64,000 nt of DNA from Cryptomeria japonica. Lineage: Eukaryota; Streptophyta; Pinopsida; Cupressales; Cupressaceae. Where the stretch lies: positions 911,157,009 to 911,221,008 of the forward strand of contig NC_081414.1 in assembly GCF_030272615.1 (NCBI RefSeq), in the 5' to 3' direction. Under the pieces are notes generated by a model. The model saw nothing but the letters and a program-made list of their open reading frames with translations, ran no database searches and was not told the origin of the DNA. Below are positions 11,540 to 21,829 of the stretch, piece by piece (the first letter of the stretch is position 1; each line of letters begins with the position of its first letter). The translations under genes were made by a program, and so were the position numbers.

Positions 11540-12302
11540 TGTAAGGAAACTTAGGTGCAGAAACAGCTTCCTACACTAATCTATAGAGGAAAGTATTGTG
11601 CAAATTCTTTTAAATCCTTACAATTTCAGATTCGTTAACTACTTTAACAAAGATATTGCAACCATATACCATGCATACAGAAAATAGAGAATGACACAAT
11701 GATTTACCCTGGGGAAAACCTTTTGGTAAAAAACCCCAGCACTCCAAAACCTGCACAATGTATTATCTTCAACACAACGGTTACAACACACTTGCAATGC
11801 AAGTTTTTCAGGAGACAATCGACACTTAAAGACAAATCCAATAGCACGATATAATACCAACAATACACTCTTTTCGTATCATAGTCTGTAACCCTAAAAA
11901 ATGCTTATGCGCTTTCCTTTTTAGGGCAACTTCCAAAGATAGCCATATTAGGGTTTGACCATTCTCCGAGAAAATAGGAACCCTAAAAAAAATTTCGGGG
12001 CAATGCCCCGAACCCCACAATTGAGGAAGAGTGTACAATACTCAACTTTATCAGTTGCCACATGTCTTGCATGTCTTCACCCGTCATTGAAATCTCCTAG
12101 AAATAGCTCTTACGTGTCATAGGAATCCGTCATAACCGTTTCAGCCATGATCTCCTTACACACAATTCAAGATGTCGACACATCAACATGCCAACTAGAC
12201 ATGTACACTCACACTTAATTACATTATTTGCAAGAAATACATTTTACAAAACAAATAATAAGAATAGGAATTATCCAAGGTTGAGACACCTTATTCCTAA
12301 CA
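11540..12302 (-). mobile_element. Solo LTR in the leader of element A
   Basis: On the plus strand the block starts TGTAAGGAA and ends TTCCTAACA, which are inverted copies of each other. The five bases before it (11535-11539) and after it (12303-12307) are both TAAAC, a perfect target duplication. Length is 763 bases. It contains no coding region, and on the minus strand the sequence runs from TGTTAGGAATAAGG to CCTTACA. The identical duplication shows an insertion followed by LTR-LTR recombination. Short direct repeats such as CCCTAAAAA occur inside. The superfamily cannot be told from the LTR alone. Confidence 0.92.
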
Positions 12303-12928
12303 TAAACGCATATGACAGAAAAATGTATGATGAGATTTGAAGAGTTGGCGATTAATGTATAGAAACCTATTCCTTTTAGCAAGTTTCTGAGAACTAGGTT
12401 GTTGTTTCCTTAACTTAGTGTTGTGATGAATACTTTCTCTTCTCAGAATATGAGGATTAGTCATACACAGGTGATCAATAGTTTCCTTTGATTTGTTTTG
12501 GATTCAAGATATCTTGTTTAGAAACTTAAGTCTACTTTATCAAATGAAGGTTTAGATGCCCCTTCACGACAAAGTGCATCAAATGTTATGGAATAAGAAC
12601 TTTCCCGATATGGAAAGTTGATCTAACAACTTTAGTTTGAAACAAGTATGTTTTGAGGATAAAATCCATTTGATTGGAAGACCTTTTGATGCCTGTGGTG
12701 ATGTTATCTGATTTTGATAGGAAAATGTGTTAATCCTTAGCTAGTTTTGGACTTGACAACTTTGTTCTAAGAAAATCCCGTTTTGTTGGTTTTTGGAATA
12801 GTTCTGATACTCTATTTTGAATTTCTATCTGAGGGAGTTGAGAGAGGACTGAAAATGGCTTGCCAAACTATTTTAAAAAAAATTTCAAAAAAGTTTATGT
12901 TTGCTCTCAGTTTTCTCAGTTTTGACTA

Positions 12929-13300
12929 CGCACTAAGCCAGAGACCCAATGTGCTAACCAATGTCGTCAATGTGCTAGAGAATGATCTCAACGCGCTAAG
13001 CTGCACCTTTGATGCGCTAACTTGCACTATTTAATTTTGACTTGGTCTAGAAAGTTATGCACTAATATGTCCTACCGACGCACTAACTTTTGAGCTCAAC
13101 GCGCTAATGTTTGCTTCCAACATGCTAAGCTATTGCTCCAAAGCGCTAAGCTGTTTTTGGAAAGTGCTAAGTTTTAGTTGTTGGAATTTATAAATTGTTT
13201 ATATGCTAATTTGCAGAATTGATGTGCTATTTTAAAGCTTGCACGCGCTAAAAGATGGTTCCAAAGCGCTAAAATGTTGTTTCTACACGCTAAACTACCC
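12929..13300. repeat. Array of GCGCTAA words (leader of element A)
   Basis: About eighteen copies of a short word, consensus (A/G/C)YGCGCTAA with variants GTGCTAA, ATGCTAA and GCACTAA, occur roughly every 20 bases in one orientation. The spacers are not conserved, so this is a word array rather than an exact tandem repeat. A second cluster lies at 14793-15010 and a third in element B at 24270-24345. Confidence 0.8.
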
Positions 13301-14792
13301 TGTTTGTTTTGACTTGTTGGTTTTTCTATGATTTTTAACTTTTTCTCAATTCTGATGGATGATTTTCCGAAGTATAAAATGAAAACACAGCATGAAAGAG
13401 ATAACCATTTTGCTTAGTCTAAACAAAGAGTGTATATTATGTGAGGATGTGTTCAAATCCCTAGTGTTTTGACAGGTTTGGATACAGATAATGCGATTCA
13501 ATCAGACTCTTTATTCAAGGGTCATTGACAATACCATAGCCCACTAGTCTCGATACTCCGTTAGCTCAAACAACCTTGTCACCCCCTAGGGGGTGCCCGT
13601 TTTTTTGCCTTTTGCTAGAAATTAACTCAAAGTGAATTGCTTCAAAGTTGAGTAGTTATCTTGGGAGATATATGGTGAGTAATCTTGGGGGCGGATTCTT
13701 CCCCACCCTTACACTATGATATTGCGAATGTTTGGATACTGACTCGGCTCAAAGTTTTTAAGGCTAAAGTTCGTAATCAGGCTTCGTATTCGGTCGCCAG
13801 TGATAAACTCCCTCGGGAGGCTTCCCAACCTTTATAACAAAGGCTTTACGTATCGTAAAGATACTGGGGGAAGGCTAATCGCTGCGCGAAACTGTTGAAA
13901 GAGACTTTCGTCACCCTCCACTTTTGATTATAGTGGGTTGGAACACTTGGCCTCAAAGTCATTCCCCACTTAGGTCGTTCCCCTCACACCGGCCAAAGAA
14001 TGACTTTAATATTTTTTAGCTCCTCGGGAGGGTAGGCCTGCTAAAGGATTTAAAATGCTTTAAAACATGGAAAGCGTAAGAGTGGTTTGACTTTTTGATC
14101 ACCCAGTTAAGGGGAGAGCATATACCTTCCACTTTTGAAGCAAGGCACACAAGTGTTCTTTTTATTCTTTCATTGCAATGATTTGCTAAAGTCTATTTGG
14201 AGATGTTGCTAAAAAAAAAAGCATGATGTTTATTTTATGTCTCAAATCAATGATTTTCTAAGCTAGTTAAAAAAAATTTGGTCAACAAAGCAAAGAGTTC
14301 GATTTGGTCAACAAAAGAAAATTGATAAAGGGGAAAAACTTCCCTCTTTTGGTCTACTTCAAAAATTTTGACAAGTGAGGTTCTTTTACTTTGCAAAATT
14401 TTAAAATTTATCCTTTTAAACACCAAAGGATGGTGAGGTTCTTTTTAAAGCATTTTTGCGAAAATAAAGTTGTTGGTTTTTTTTAGATATCCAAAGTGAA
14501 ATGTGTTTTCTCCTAGGAAAGCAAGAAATGTTTTTGTTATTGTTCTTTTTAGATACCCAAAGTAAAGTGTGAGTTAAATTTTATCTAACAAGGAAATGAA
14601 GGAAATTTTGACTTAACTAACTTAGCAAAGTTAAACTACTTCAATCCTAACTTAGGTAAAATAAACTCTCCAACCTGCAAATAAACTGTTAGTCACCTGC
14701 AGTAAAACCAGTTAGCAGAAAAAAATGTTTCATGGACTTCTACAAGTCTATTTAGGCCTATGTTACAAATTTGTTTTATGCTTTATGCCTGT

Positions 14793-15010
14793 GATGCGCT
14801 ACAGGAAACCCGCGATGTGCTAGCAAAAAACCTTTACATGCTAAACTGTTTGCTGGATGCGCTGGGCTGTTTAATTCAAGCACTGAAACCTATAGGAATT
14901 AGTAAGATGGTTATGTGCTAATTTTAAGCCTAAAAGTGCTAAAAGGTGGTTTCCACGTGCTAAACAGTCGATCAGATGCGTTGAAGTATCAACCGGATGA
15001 GCTAGGAGAT
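14793..15010. repeat. Second array of GCGCTAA words
   Basis: About ten degenerate copies (GATGCGCTAC, GATGTGCTAG, ACATGCTAA, GATGCGCTGG, TATGTGCTAA, AAGTGCTAA, CACGTGCTAA and others) lie just downstream of the primer-binding site of element A on the minus strand. Orientation of the words matches the array at 12929-13300. Confidence 0.7.
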
Positions 15011-15091
15011 GTTCTCTACACGCCGATTCTCGTTTCCCGCGTACCTGCAAAGTTAGTCCTATTCAAAAACCGATTTGATAAATGGGGTTAT

Positions 15092-15109
15092 GCCCCACGA
15101 TGGGTGCCA
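15092..15109 (-). promoter_or_regulatory. Primer-binding site of element A (tRNA-Lys type)
   Basis: The minus strand reads TGGCACCCATCGTGGGGC. It starts four bases after the LTR end at 15114. It differs at two places from the complement of the 3' end of plant tRNA-Lys (CUU), whose acceptor side I recall as ending CCCCACGGTGGGCGCCA. This would be the primer for minus-strand DNA synthesis. Both differences are C-to-T type or the reverse, in keeping with decay of methylated DNA. Confidence 0.75.
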
Positions 15110-15113
15110 AAAA

Positions 15114-17382
15114 TGTATGCGGGAAAAGCAGTGCAATGAAACAGAAATTACAAAAATTCAAAGACTTGCCCACACACCAATGGGACTCTTGGTGCAAGTT
15201 ATGGAGTTATGTGGAATAGCTCAACTTCCCAAGGGTTGTCCTATTGTTTTCTATCTCACAAGACCCCTCAAGCCAATGCCTTTGCTCTCAGATCACTAAG
15301 AAAAGTGACTTAGGGATGACAATCATGAGAATGAGGGATGCTTTTGATCAATCTTAGTATGAATGCATCCTATCTATGCATGATTTAACAAATGAACTAA
15401 ACTAGTGATGCTAAGATGAAAAGATTAGTGAAATACTATCCTAACATGATATACTAGTTTATATGATTAACTAAGATAATGGAAATGCTTCTAAAAATGA
15501 TTATTAGATTATATTTCTATTCTAAAGAGAGACTAAATGCTTTGCTAAAAATGAGTATAAGTGTGATGCTAAAGACTTGGATCCTTTTGAAGAAGGAATG
15601 GGCTCCATTTATAGGAAAAATAGGGCAATGGATGGTCAAGATTGGATGAGCTTATCAAGGGTCATCATTGAAAGTTAGTAATCCATGTTTGCAATTCTCA
15701 CCAATGAAATGATGACAATTGTCAACATAAGACTGCTTGAGAGGAGATGTAAGAAGCATTAAATGTTTGTGAAGACCTCATGGTTACCTTAGGAGGTAAG
15801 GGTTAAGGTTAGGTTCAGATTACCCATTGGATAAAGCTTTTACCCAAAGGATAAACTCTTATGCAAGGGTTAAAGGAATAACCATGGTCAAAGCAATGAA
15901 TGCTTGATGAGACCCTATGGTTAGATGAGGGTTGAGTTAGGCAAAAAGTCTCTAACCATGCCACAAAGGGTTAGTTAACCATTAATGGTTTGGAAGACTT
16001 TAGGGACAAATTTGTAAGAGTCCTTCCAAATTTGGGGGTATTCAACAAGTTAGCTTGTTGAAGGCATAAAGGCTTTAATGCCTCTGGAAGACTTTACTCC
16101 AAATTTGAGAAGTGACATCCACAAATTTAGGGAAAGGGGATAATTGAAAGGTTTAGGCTAATTGATTAGGATTAGATAGGTTCTAGAAGAATTTAGGAAG
16201 GGGGTTTAGGAGGCAAGTGGTAGATGTAGGAAAATGCAAGTGGGTGAGGGATAATATAATTAATTAAAATAAATTGTTTTATTTCAATTGTGTTTGCAAG
16301 TGGAGGATTTAAATAAATTAGATTTATTTATTTAGAGTGAACAATTTAATTAAATGTAAATTTAATTAAAAGTAGAGAGAAGGGATTTAATTAAATAAAA
16401 TGATTTATTTAATTAAATGATGTGAAAGGCTTAAGTGAATTTAAATAAATAAATAGAATAATTTATTTAATCAAATAGAGGAATGTGGATGATTTAATTA
16501 ATTTAGATTTAACTAAATAGAGGAATGAGAATAAAATGAACATTAAATATTCATTTAGGAATATGGTCATTGTTTATGGTGAAAATGGATACAACAATAT
16601 TGAAAGGCTAAATAAATTCAACCACAAAACCCTAGCCTAACAACAACAAAAATCCACCATAACATATGAAGATTACCTAAGACAATGCAAATCAAATAAA
16701 ATCACAAAGATTATACCATCACATGTCCAATAGGGTTTGGATCTCCATTCTTCCTATCTCCATTGATCTTGCTTGATATATTTGCTCTCAGATTTTATAT
16801 GTGCACAAGAGCTCAACAAAGAATGAAAATGTGGTTGCAAGTAGGCTTGATTGCATATGCAAGTTCGAAAGCGTAGTCGGGGTTGAATGCATAGTAAGTT
16901 AGTTAGTTAGGGTTTTGATAATGAAGGAAGCATCTCCTTATATAGAAGACACTATATGAAATGGAGGGATAAGATTGAGAGGTGTAAAAGATAAATGGTC
17001 GGCTATGATTAGAGGGTAGGTAGAAGAAATAAGAAAATAATGAAAGGGTAGGTACTGTATGAATTAAGAGATGAATTACATGTGTCATAGGTAGAAAAGG
17101 CTAATGAATTAATTAAATAAATATTTATTTAATTAATAGATGAAGTGGGATCAATTAAATAAATAAGATATTTATTTAATTCAGAAAAAGGATAATTTAA
17201 ATAAATAAATGTATTTATTTAAATGAGAAATAAGGCTAGAAGAGGATAAATGAATGAATTAAATAAATAAAGATTTATTTAATTAATAGAAGAATTAGGC
17301 TTAGATAATTAAATAAACAAAAATATTTATTTAATTAGACACGACAATTTTAGGTGTCTACAGTCATTTTTATACGTCTACA
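15114..17382 (-). repeat. 5' LTR of element A
   Basis: On the minus strand it starts TGTAGACGTATAAAAATG at 17382 and ends GCATACA at 15114, about 2.27 kb. Its start resembles the LTR start of element B (TGTATACACATAAAAATG at 24857). The upstream half (16250-17345) is rich in inverted TTAATTAAATAAATA blocks, as is the B LTR. The right end abuts B pol sequence (GGAGTAACTTC). The sister LTR is not in the window. A shorter start at 17362 (TGTAGACACC) was considered, but the match to B favours 17382. Confidence 0.8.
15606..15614 (-). promoter_or_regulatory. TATA box in the element A LTR
   Basis: The minus strand reads CCTATAAATGGAGCCC, a good plant TATA box. It lies about 490 bases from the LTR end, which leaves space for R and U5. 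A second TATA-like site (TATATAAGGAG, minus strand) lies near 16938-16945, so the choice between them is not certain. Confidence 0.5.
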
Positions 17383-18120
17383 GGAGTAACTTCTAGAAAA
17401 CTTCTTGGGTACATTATATTAGCTCGCGGAATTGAAGTAGATCTTGAAAAGGTTAGAGCCATCATGGAAATGGAGTCACCTAGGAACATAAGTCAATTGA
17501 GATCTTTACAAGGAAGATTGCAATCAATCAGAAGATTTGTCTCTCAATTAGTAGATAGATGTCGTCCATTCACCCATCTTCTACATAAGAATATTCCATT
17601 CAAATGGGATCAGAAATGTGAAGAATCTTTTTTGCAAATCAAAGAATATCTCATGAATCCTCCAGTACTGGTATCACCAACCAAAGGGAAACCATTGTTG
17701 CTCTATATCTCAATGAAAAATGTATCATTAGGAGCTCTCCTAGCTCAACATGATGAAGAAGGAAAAGAAAGAGCAGTGTATTATATCAGTAGAACACTTG
17801 TTGGCTATGAACTAAATTATCCTCAATAGAGAATACATGTCTAGCAGTTGTGTTTGCAACTCAGAAGCTGCAACATTATATGTTGACTCATTCCATGAAA
17901 CTAATAGCAAAGATAGATCCACTAAAGTATTTGTTGAGCAAGTCAACCTTGATAGGAAGACTAGCCAAATGGGTTATGATACTGAGTGAATTTGATATAG
18001 AGTATGTTGACCGAAAAGCTATCAAAGGATAGGTCATTGCTGATCAATTGGTTGAAGCACCTTTACAACACGACATGCCTTTGCACATTGAATTTCTTGA
18101 TGTAGACATTCTGACAGTAA
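17383..18120 (+). pseudogene. End of reverse transcriptase and RNase H of element B (broken)
   Basis: Coding homology begins directly at the junction (GVTSRKLLGYI) and continues with LRSLQGRLQSIRRF, NPPVLVSPTKGKPLLLYIS and VSLGALLAQHDEEG. A one-base loss near 17827 shifts the frame after GYELNYPQ. The match to A then continues (LAVVFATQK, HYMLTHSMKLI, DPLKYLLSKSTLIGRLAKW, FDIEYVDRKAIKG). The palm domain with the YVDD site is absent because the 5' half is beyond the element A insertion. Confidence 0.85.
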
Positions 18121-18600
18121 GTACAAAATTTTGGGAATTGTACTTTGATGGTTATTACACATAATATGGATCAGGCACATGAATCTTTTTCATCACACCT
18201 CAAGGACACACAATTCTGAAATCATATAGATTGCGATTTCCATGTACCAACAATACTGCAGAATATGAAGCATTGACTATTGGGCTTAAAATGGCCATTG
18301 AATGGAATGTCAAAGAATTACATGTCTATGGTGATTCACAACTTATCATCAACCAAATAAATGATGATTATCAAACTAAGGATGACAACCTCATGCCATA
18401 CAAATAGCTGGTAGAGGACTTTAAAGAACCCTTTAAAGAAATATCATTCACCCAGATTCCAAGAAATGACAATAAAGTAGCAGATGCAATGGCTACAATA
18501 GCATCTCTCTTGCAAAGTCAGAAGAATCAACATCGTTACAAATTTCTCATGGAAGATATCTTAACCCCTACCATTCAATCCCAACATATCTACTGAATTT
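18121..18600 (+). pseudogene. Second RNase H of element B (broken)
   Basis: The frame reads LYFDGYYT, then YGSGT, then YRLRFPCTNNTAEYEALTIG, and VADAMATIASLL. It matches the domain at 5101-5730 in element A residue for residue over long parts. Stops at about 18163, 18180 and 18405 interrupt it. The motif layout fits the archaeal-type RNase H of Tat elements. Confidence 0.75.
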
Positions 18601-19882
18601 ACTATATATCAGGAACCAGTCAATCCTTATACGGTCAAACTTATCAGTACTTAAAAAAGAATATCCTTCCTCTTGACCTATCCCGCAATCAGAGAAGGAA
18701 TTTTATCCGTCAGTCCTCTCGTTATACTATTATTGTAGATATCCTATATAGGTGAGGTCTAGATAGTACTTTATTGAGATGTCTTGAACAAGAAGAATCT
18801 GAGAAAGTTCTTAACAAAGTTCATGTAGGTATTTGTGGCACACACTCAAGTGGCTTAACACTGGCTAAGAAAATTCTTCGTATGGGTTACTATTGGCCTA
18901 CTATGGAGAGAGATTCATTCACATATGCTAGGAAATGCAAACAATTTCAGATCCATAGGAATCTCATTCATGCACCAGCACAAGAATCATATCCTATGAC
19001 AGGATCATGGCCATTTTCTCAATGGGGCCTTGATTTGGTAGGAAAGATAAATCCCTCATCTTCTAATGGACATAAGTTCATTCTGATTGCTACTAAATAT
19101 TTCACTAAATGGATTGAAGCAGTGCCTCTAACAACAGTGACAGGAAACAAATATCATCATTCATTTTGAATTATATAATATGTCGCTATGGAGTTCCTAT
19201 GACCATTATCACTGATAATGGAAGACCATTTAAGAATCAAGATGTGAAGGAGCTATGTGAACAATTTCATATCCAACATAGGTTTTCTACTCCATAGTAT
19301 CCACAGGGAAATGGTCAAGCTGAGGCATCAAACAAAACTATCTTGAAAATCTTGAAGAAAATAGTCAATGAAGCTGGAAAAGATTGGCACATTCAGCTGA
19401 ATCCTGCTCTTTGGGCATACCGAACCAGCATCCGCACTCCAATGGGGGCAACTCCATATTGTTTGGTCTATAGATCAGAAGCCATATTATCTATAGAAGT
19501 AGAGATACCCTCTCTACGAGTATCCTTGAAAGGTCTTATACTAGAAGAAGAGCAACGAGTCTCTCAACTCCAAGAACTTGAACTAATTTAGAAATGTCGC
19601 CAAAATGCAATAGATCATTTGAAAGTATATCAACAAAGAATGGCAAGAAATTATAACCACATAGTCAAGCAGCGCATTTTTCAGATTGGAGATATAGTTC
19701 TAAGGGAGAATCCAAGAAATCAGCAAGACCGAGAAAAGGAGGGAAAATTTGAACCAAATTGGCTAGGACCTTTTGTCATAGTAGCAGCATATGGATCAAG
19801 AGCATACAAGTTATCTACCCCTAAAGGTGATTGGTTTGATGAACCTATCAATTCTATTCATCTCAAGAAATTCTATGCTTGA
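18601..19882 (+). pseudogene. Integrase of element B (broken)
   Basis: The zinc region reads HVGICGTHSSG, with KCKQFQIH in place of a CxxC (second Cys replaced by Phe). The core has DLVGK, IITDNG and GQAEASNK, so all three catalytic acidic residues are present. A frameshift near 19150 and stops near 19298 and 19590 break the frame. The C-terminal segment 19619-19882 stays open to a natural stop after HLKKFYA. This end is also the 3' end of pol. Confidence 0.88.
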
Positions 19883-21829
19883 GATATAAAGTCCTGGAAA
19901 AAATCAATAAAAAGCATATAAAGTTCTGAAGAAATCGGTAAAAATCATAAAAGCATAAAACAGATAAAAGCAAAAAAAAAACAGTGAAAAATAAAAAAAT
20001 CAATCAAAACAAATCAAAAAACAAAATGCAATAAATTTAGATGGTGAAAACCTAGTAAACATGCGATATCTAAAAAGTGAGTTCCTCCATCTATGAGATC
20101 GTTTTGCATGCCTATCCACTCCATCCTATCGCATCTATCGCTTCCATCTATCCTAGCTTATCCATTCCATTTTTCACATCCATTGCTCTAAACCATTAGC
20201 AAAAAATATGCAGCTTACCAACAATTATCCATCTTTGACACACTTGTTGTAGTCACTATCTAAGATTTTATCAGAATCAATCAATTTGCATTTGTATCCC
20301 ACCATGGTTTGGATCTTGATCAATTCATACATCCATAATAAATTTTTGTTTCCACCGGGGGCAAAATCCTAATTCTTTTTGCTAAGGTGATCTTTTGAAT
20401 CTTTGAAAATCCAAAACATTTGGAAAACTTAGAAAAACCAAAAACACCTAGGGTTTTGAAACAGATAACGAGCAACAAAGCAATGAAGATCAAGGCGTCT
20501 TATGACAATTGAATCGTGAAACTCTAAAACCAAAGAATCAACCAGCAAGTAATAAAGGATTATCAAAGATCATTCATCAAGATGATTATATCAGTTAATA
20601 ACCATAAGAACATGTGAATGACATACAAGATTCAATGTTTATATCTTGATTTTATTGCTAATCATGTACTCTATGCGACTCAAGGATGTCCATGACTAGA
20701 GAAGCTATGATGGGGCATGATTATTTTCTTTGATTGTTGTTTGTGGTTTATCTCTTATTAAAGTATGTACTTGTCTCAAGATATGATCGACAAAAGATCA
20801 AGGAGGACATTCCAAGTCATGCATGAAAGGAGATAATCCTTGTTTGTTTTGCAAGAAATACTTAGGTCATCTTGACTCATTATATCAAGTTGCTTGTATT
20901 AACTTGCTATATCAAAATCCATGTAAGAAATACTCAGGTCACCTTGGATCATTATGTCAAGTTGCTTGTATTTTCTTACAACATTTTAAATCTCAATGAT
21001 GAAATCAAGCACTATTACAAGACAAGCATATGAAGAATGGCAGTATAATTTTTAGTTAGATCATTTTAGATTAGCTCATTATTCATCTGCATTATAAGCA
21101 TTCATTGTCAGTTGCATTCTAAGCATCTCATTTCATTCAAAGATCAACGGTCAATGAATAAAGATTGAGTATACTTGGACAAACAAAAAACAATTTGCAT
21201 TTGATCATTGTAGGTGCATTCATTTTTAGAATCACTTCAACTCATTTAGTTCCATTTCAAAAATTGCATTAGTTTGCATTCAATTAAGTGCATTTCATTA
21301 ATCATGTAGTGTATCATCATCATTATTTGCATTATTATCCATTAAACTCATTTAGTTGCATCTTTGCACTTAGATTCATTCATTGTTATTTGCAAATAAA
21401 ATAAAACATTTGCATTTTCACATCATTTTCATTTGCATCCATGCGCATCAAAAACAAAAATAATAATCATTTATTTGCATTCCCATATAGATCATTTCAT
21501 TTACGCATCATTTAAGTTAGTAATAATTTTCATTTACTTCCAAGGTCATCAAAATCAACAACCAAAAATATTTATCATTACATCATATAGATCATAATCA
21601 TAAGGAAAAGAAAGAAAGAAATCATCACATGGGATAACATGCATATAGAACATCATCATATAGAATAACATGCATAATAAAGATCATCATATAGAGTCCA
21701 TGTCTGCATATAGATCATCATAAACAATAAAAGTTGAAGTATACAATGATATCAGATCAAAAGTACAAATGCCTCATCAATACAAAATCAAGTCAAGGTT
21801 GTCCTATACCACTACCACCTAACTTTGTC
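19883..21829 (+). other. 3' noncoding region of element B
   Basis: No gene is seen. Just after pol comes an A-rich stretch (19890-20050). A direct repeat of about 48 bases occurs at 20857-20905 and 20928-20975 (shared words GAAATACT.AGGTCA.CTTG, TCAAGTTGCTTGTATT), equivalent to the doublet in element A at 3050-3172. From 21060 to 21560 CATTTGCAT/CATTCATT words recur as degenerate microsatellite-like sequence. From 21600 to 21730 ATCATCATATAGA words are repeated. Confidence 0.5.

Larger units (their letters stand above)
12308..15091 (-). other. Long untranslated leader of element A
   Basis: It lies between the primer-binding site and gag on the minus strand, about 3 kb without a gene. It holds two arrays of GCGCTAA-like words (12929-13300, 14793-15010). 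Between them, around 13560-14000, is a more GC-rich stretch with CCCCTAGGGGG and several TCCCCAC words, then a T-rich part with repeated GGTTCTTTT words. Leaders of several kilobases are known in Tat-type elements. No open frame of interest was seen. Confidence 0.55.
1108..17382 (-). mobile_element. Element A: Tat-type Ty3 LTR retrotransposon, 3' end missing
   Basis: Read on the minus strand, the order is 5' LTR (17382-15114), primer-binding site, long leader, gag, protease, G-patch linker, reverse transcriptase, RNase H, second RNase H, integrase, and a long 3' region with an antisense PMD frame. The 3' LTR is not present: homology stops at about 1108. Many stop codons interrupt every frame, so it is inactive. 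Its 5' LTR abuts the pol gene of element B at 17382/17383, which implies insertion into B. A solo LTR has entered its leader. A second RNase H and a G-patch are known from Tat-lineage and related plant Ty3 elements. Confidence 0.85.

Noticed and set aside
15593-17362. An LTR starting at 17362 (TGTAGACACC) instead of 17382
   Set aside because: The extended start TGTAGACGTATAAAAATG resembles the LTR start of element B, and B pol homology begins directly after 17382.
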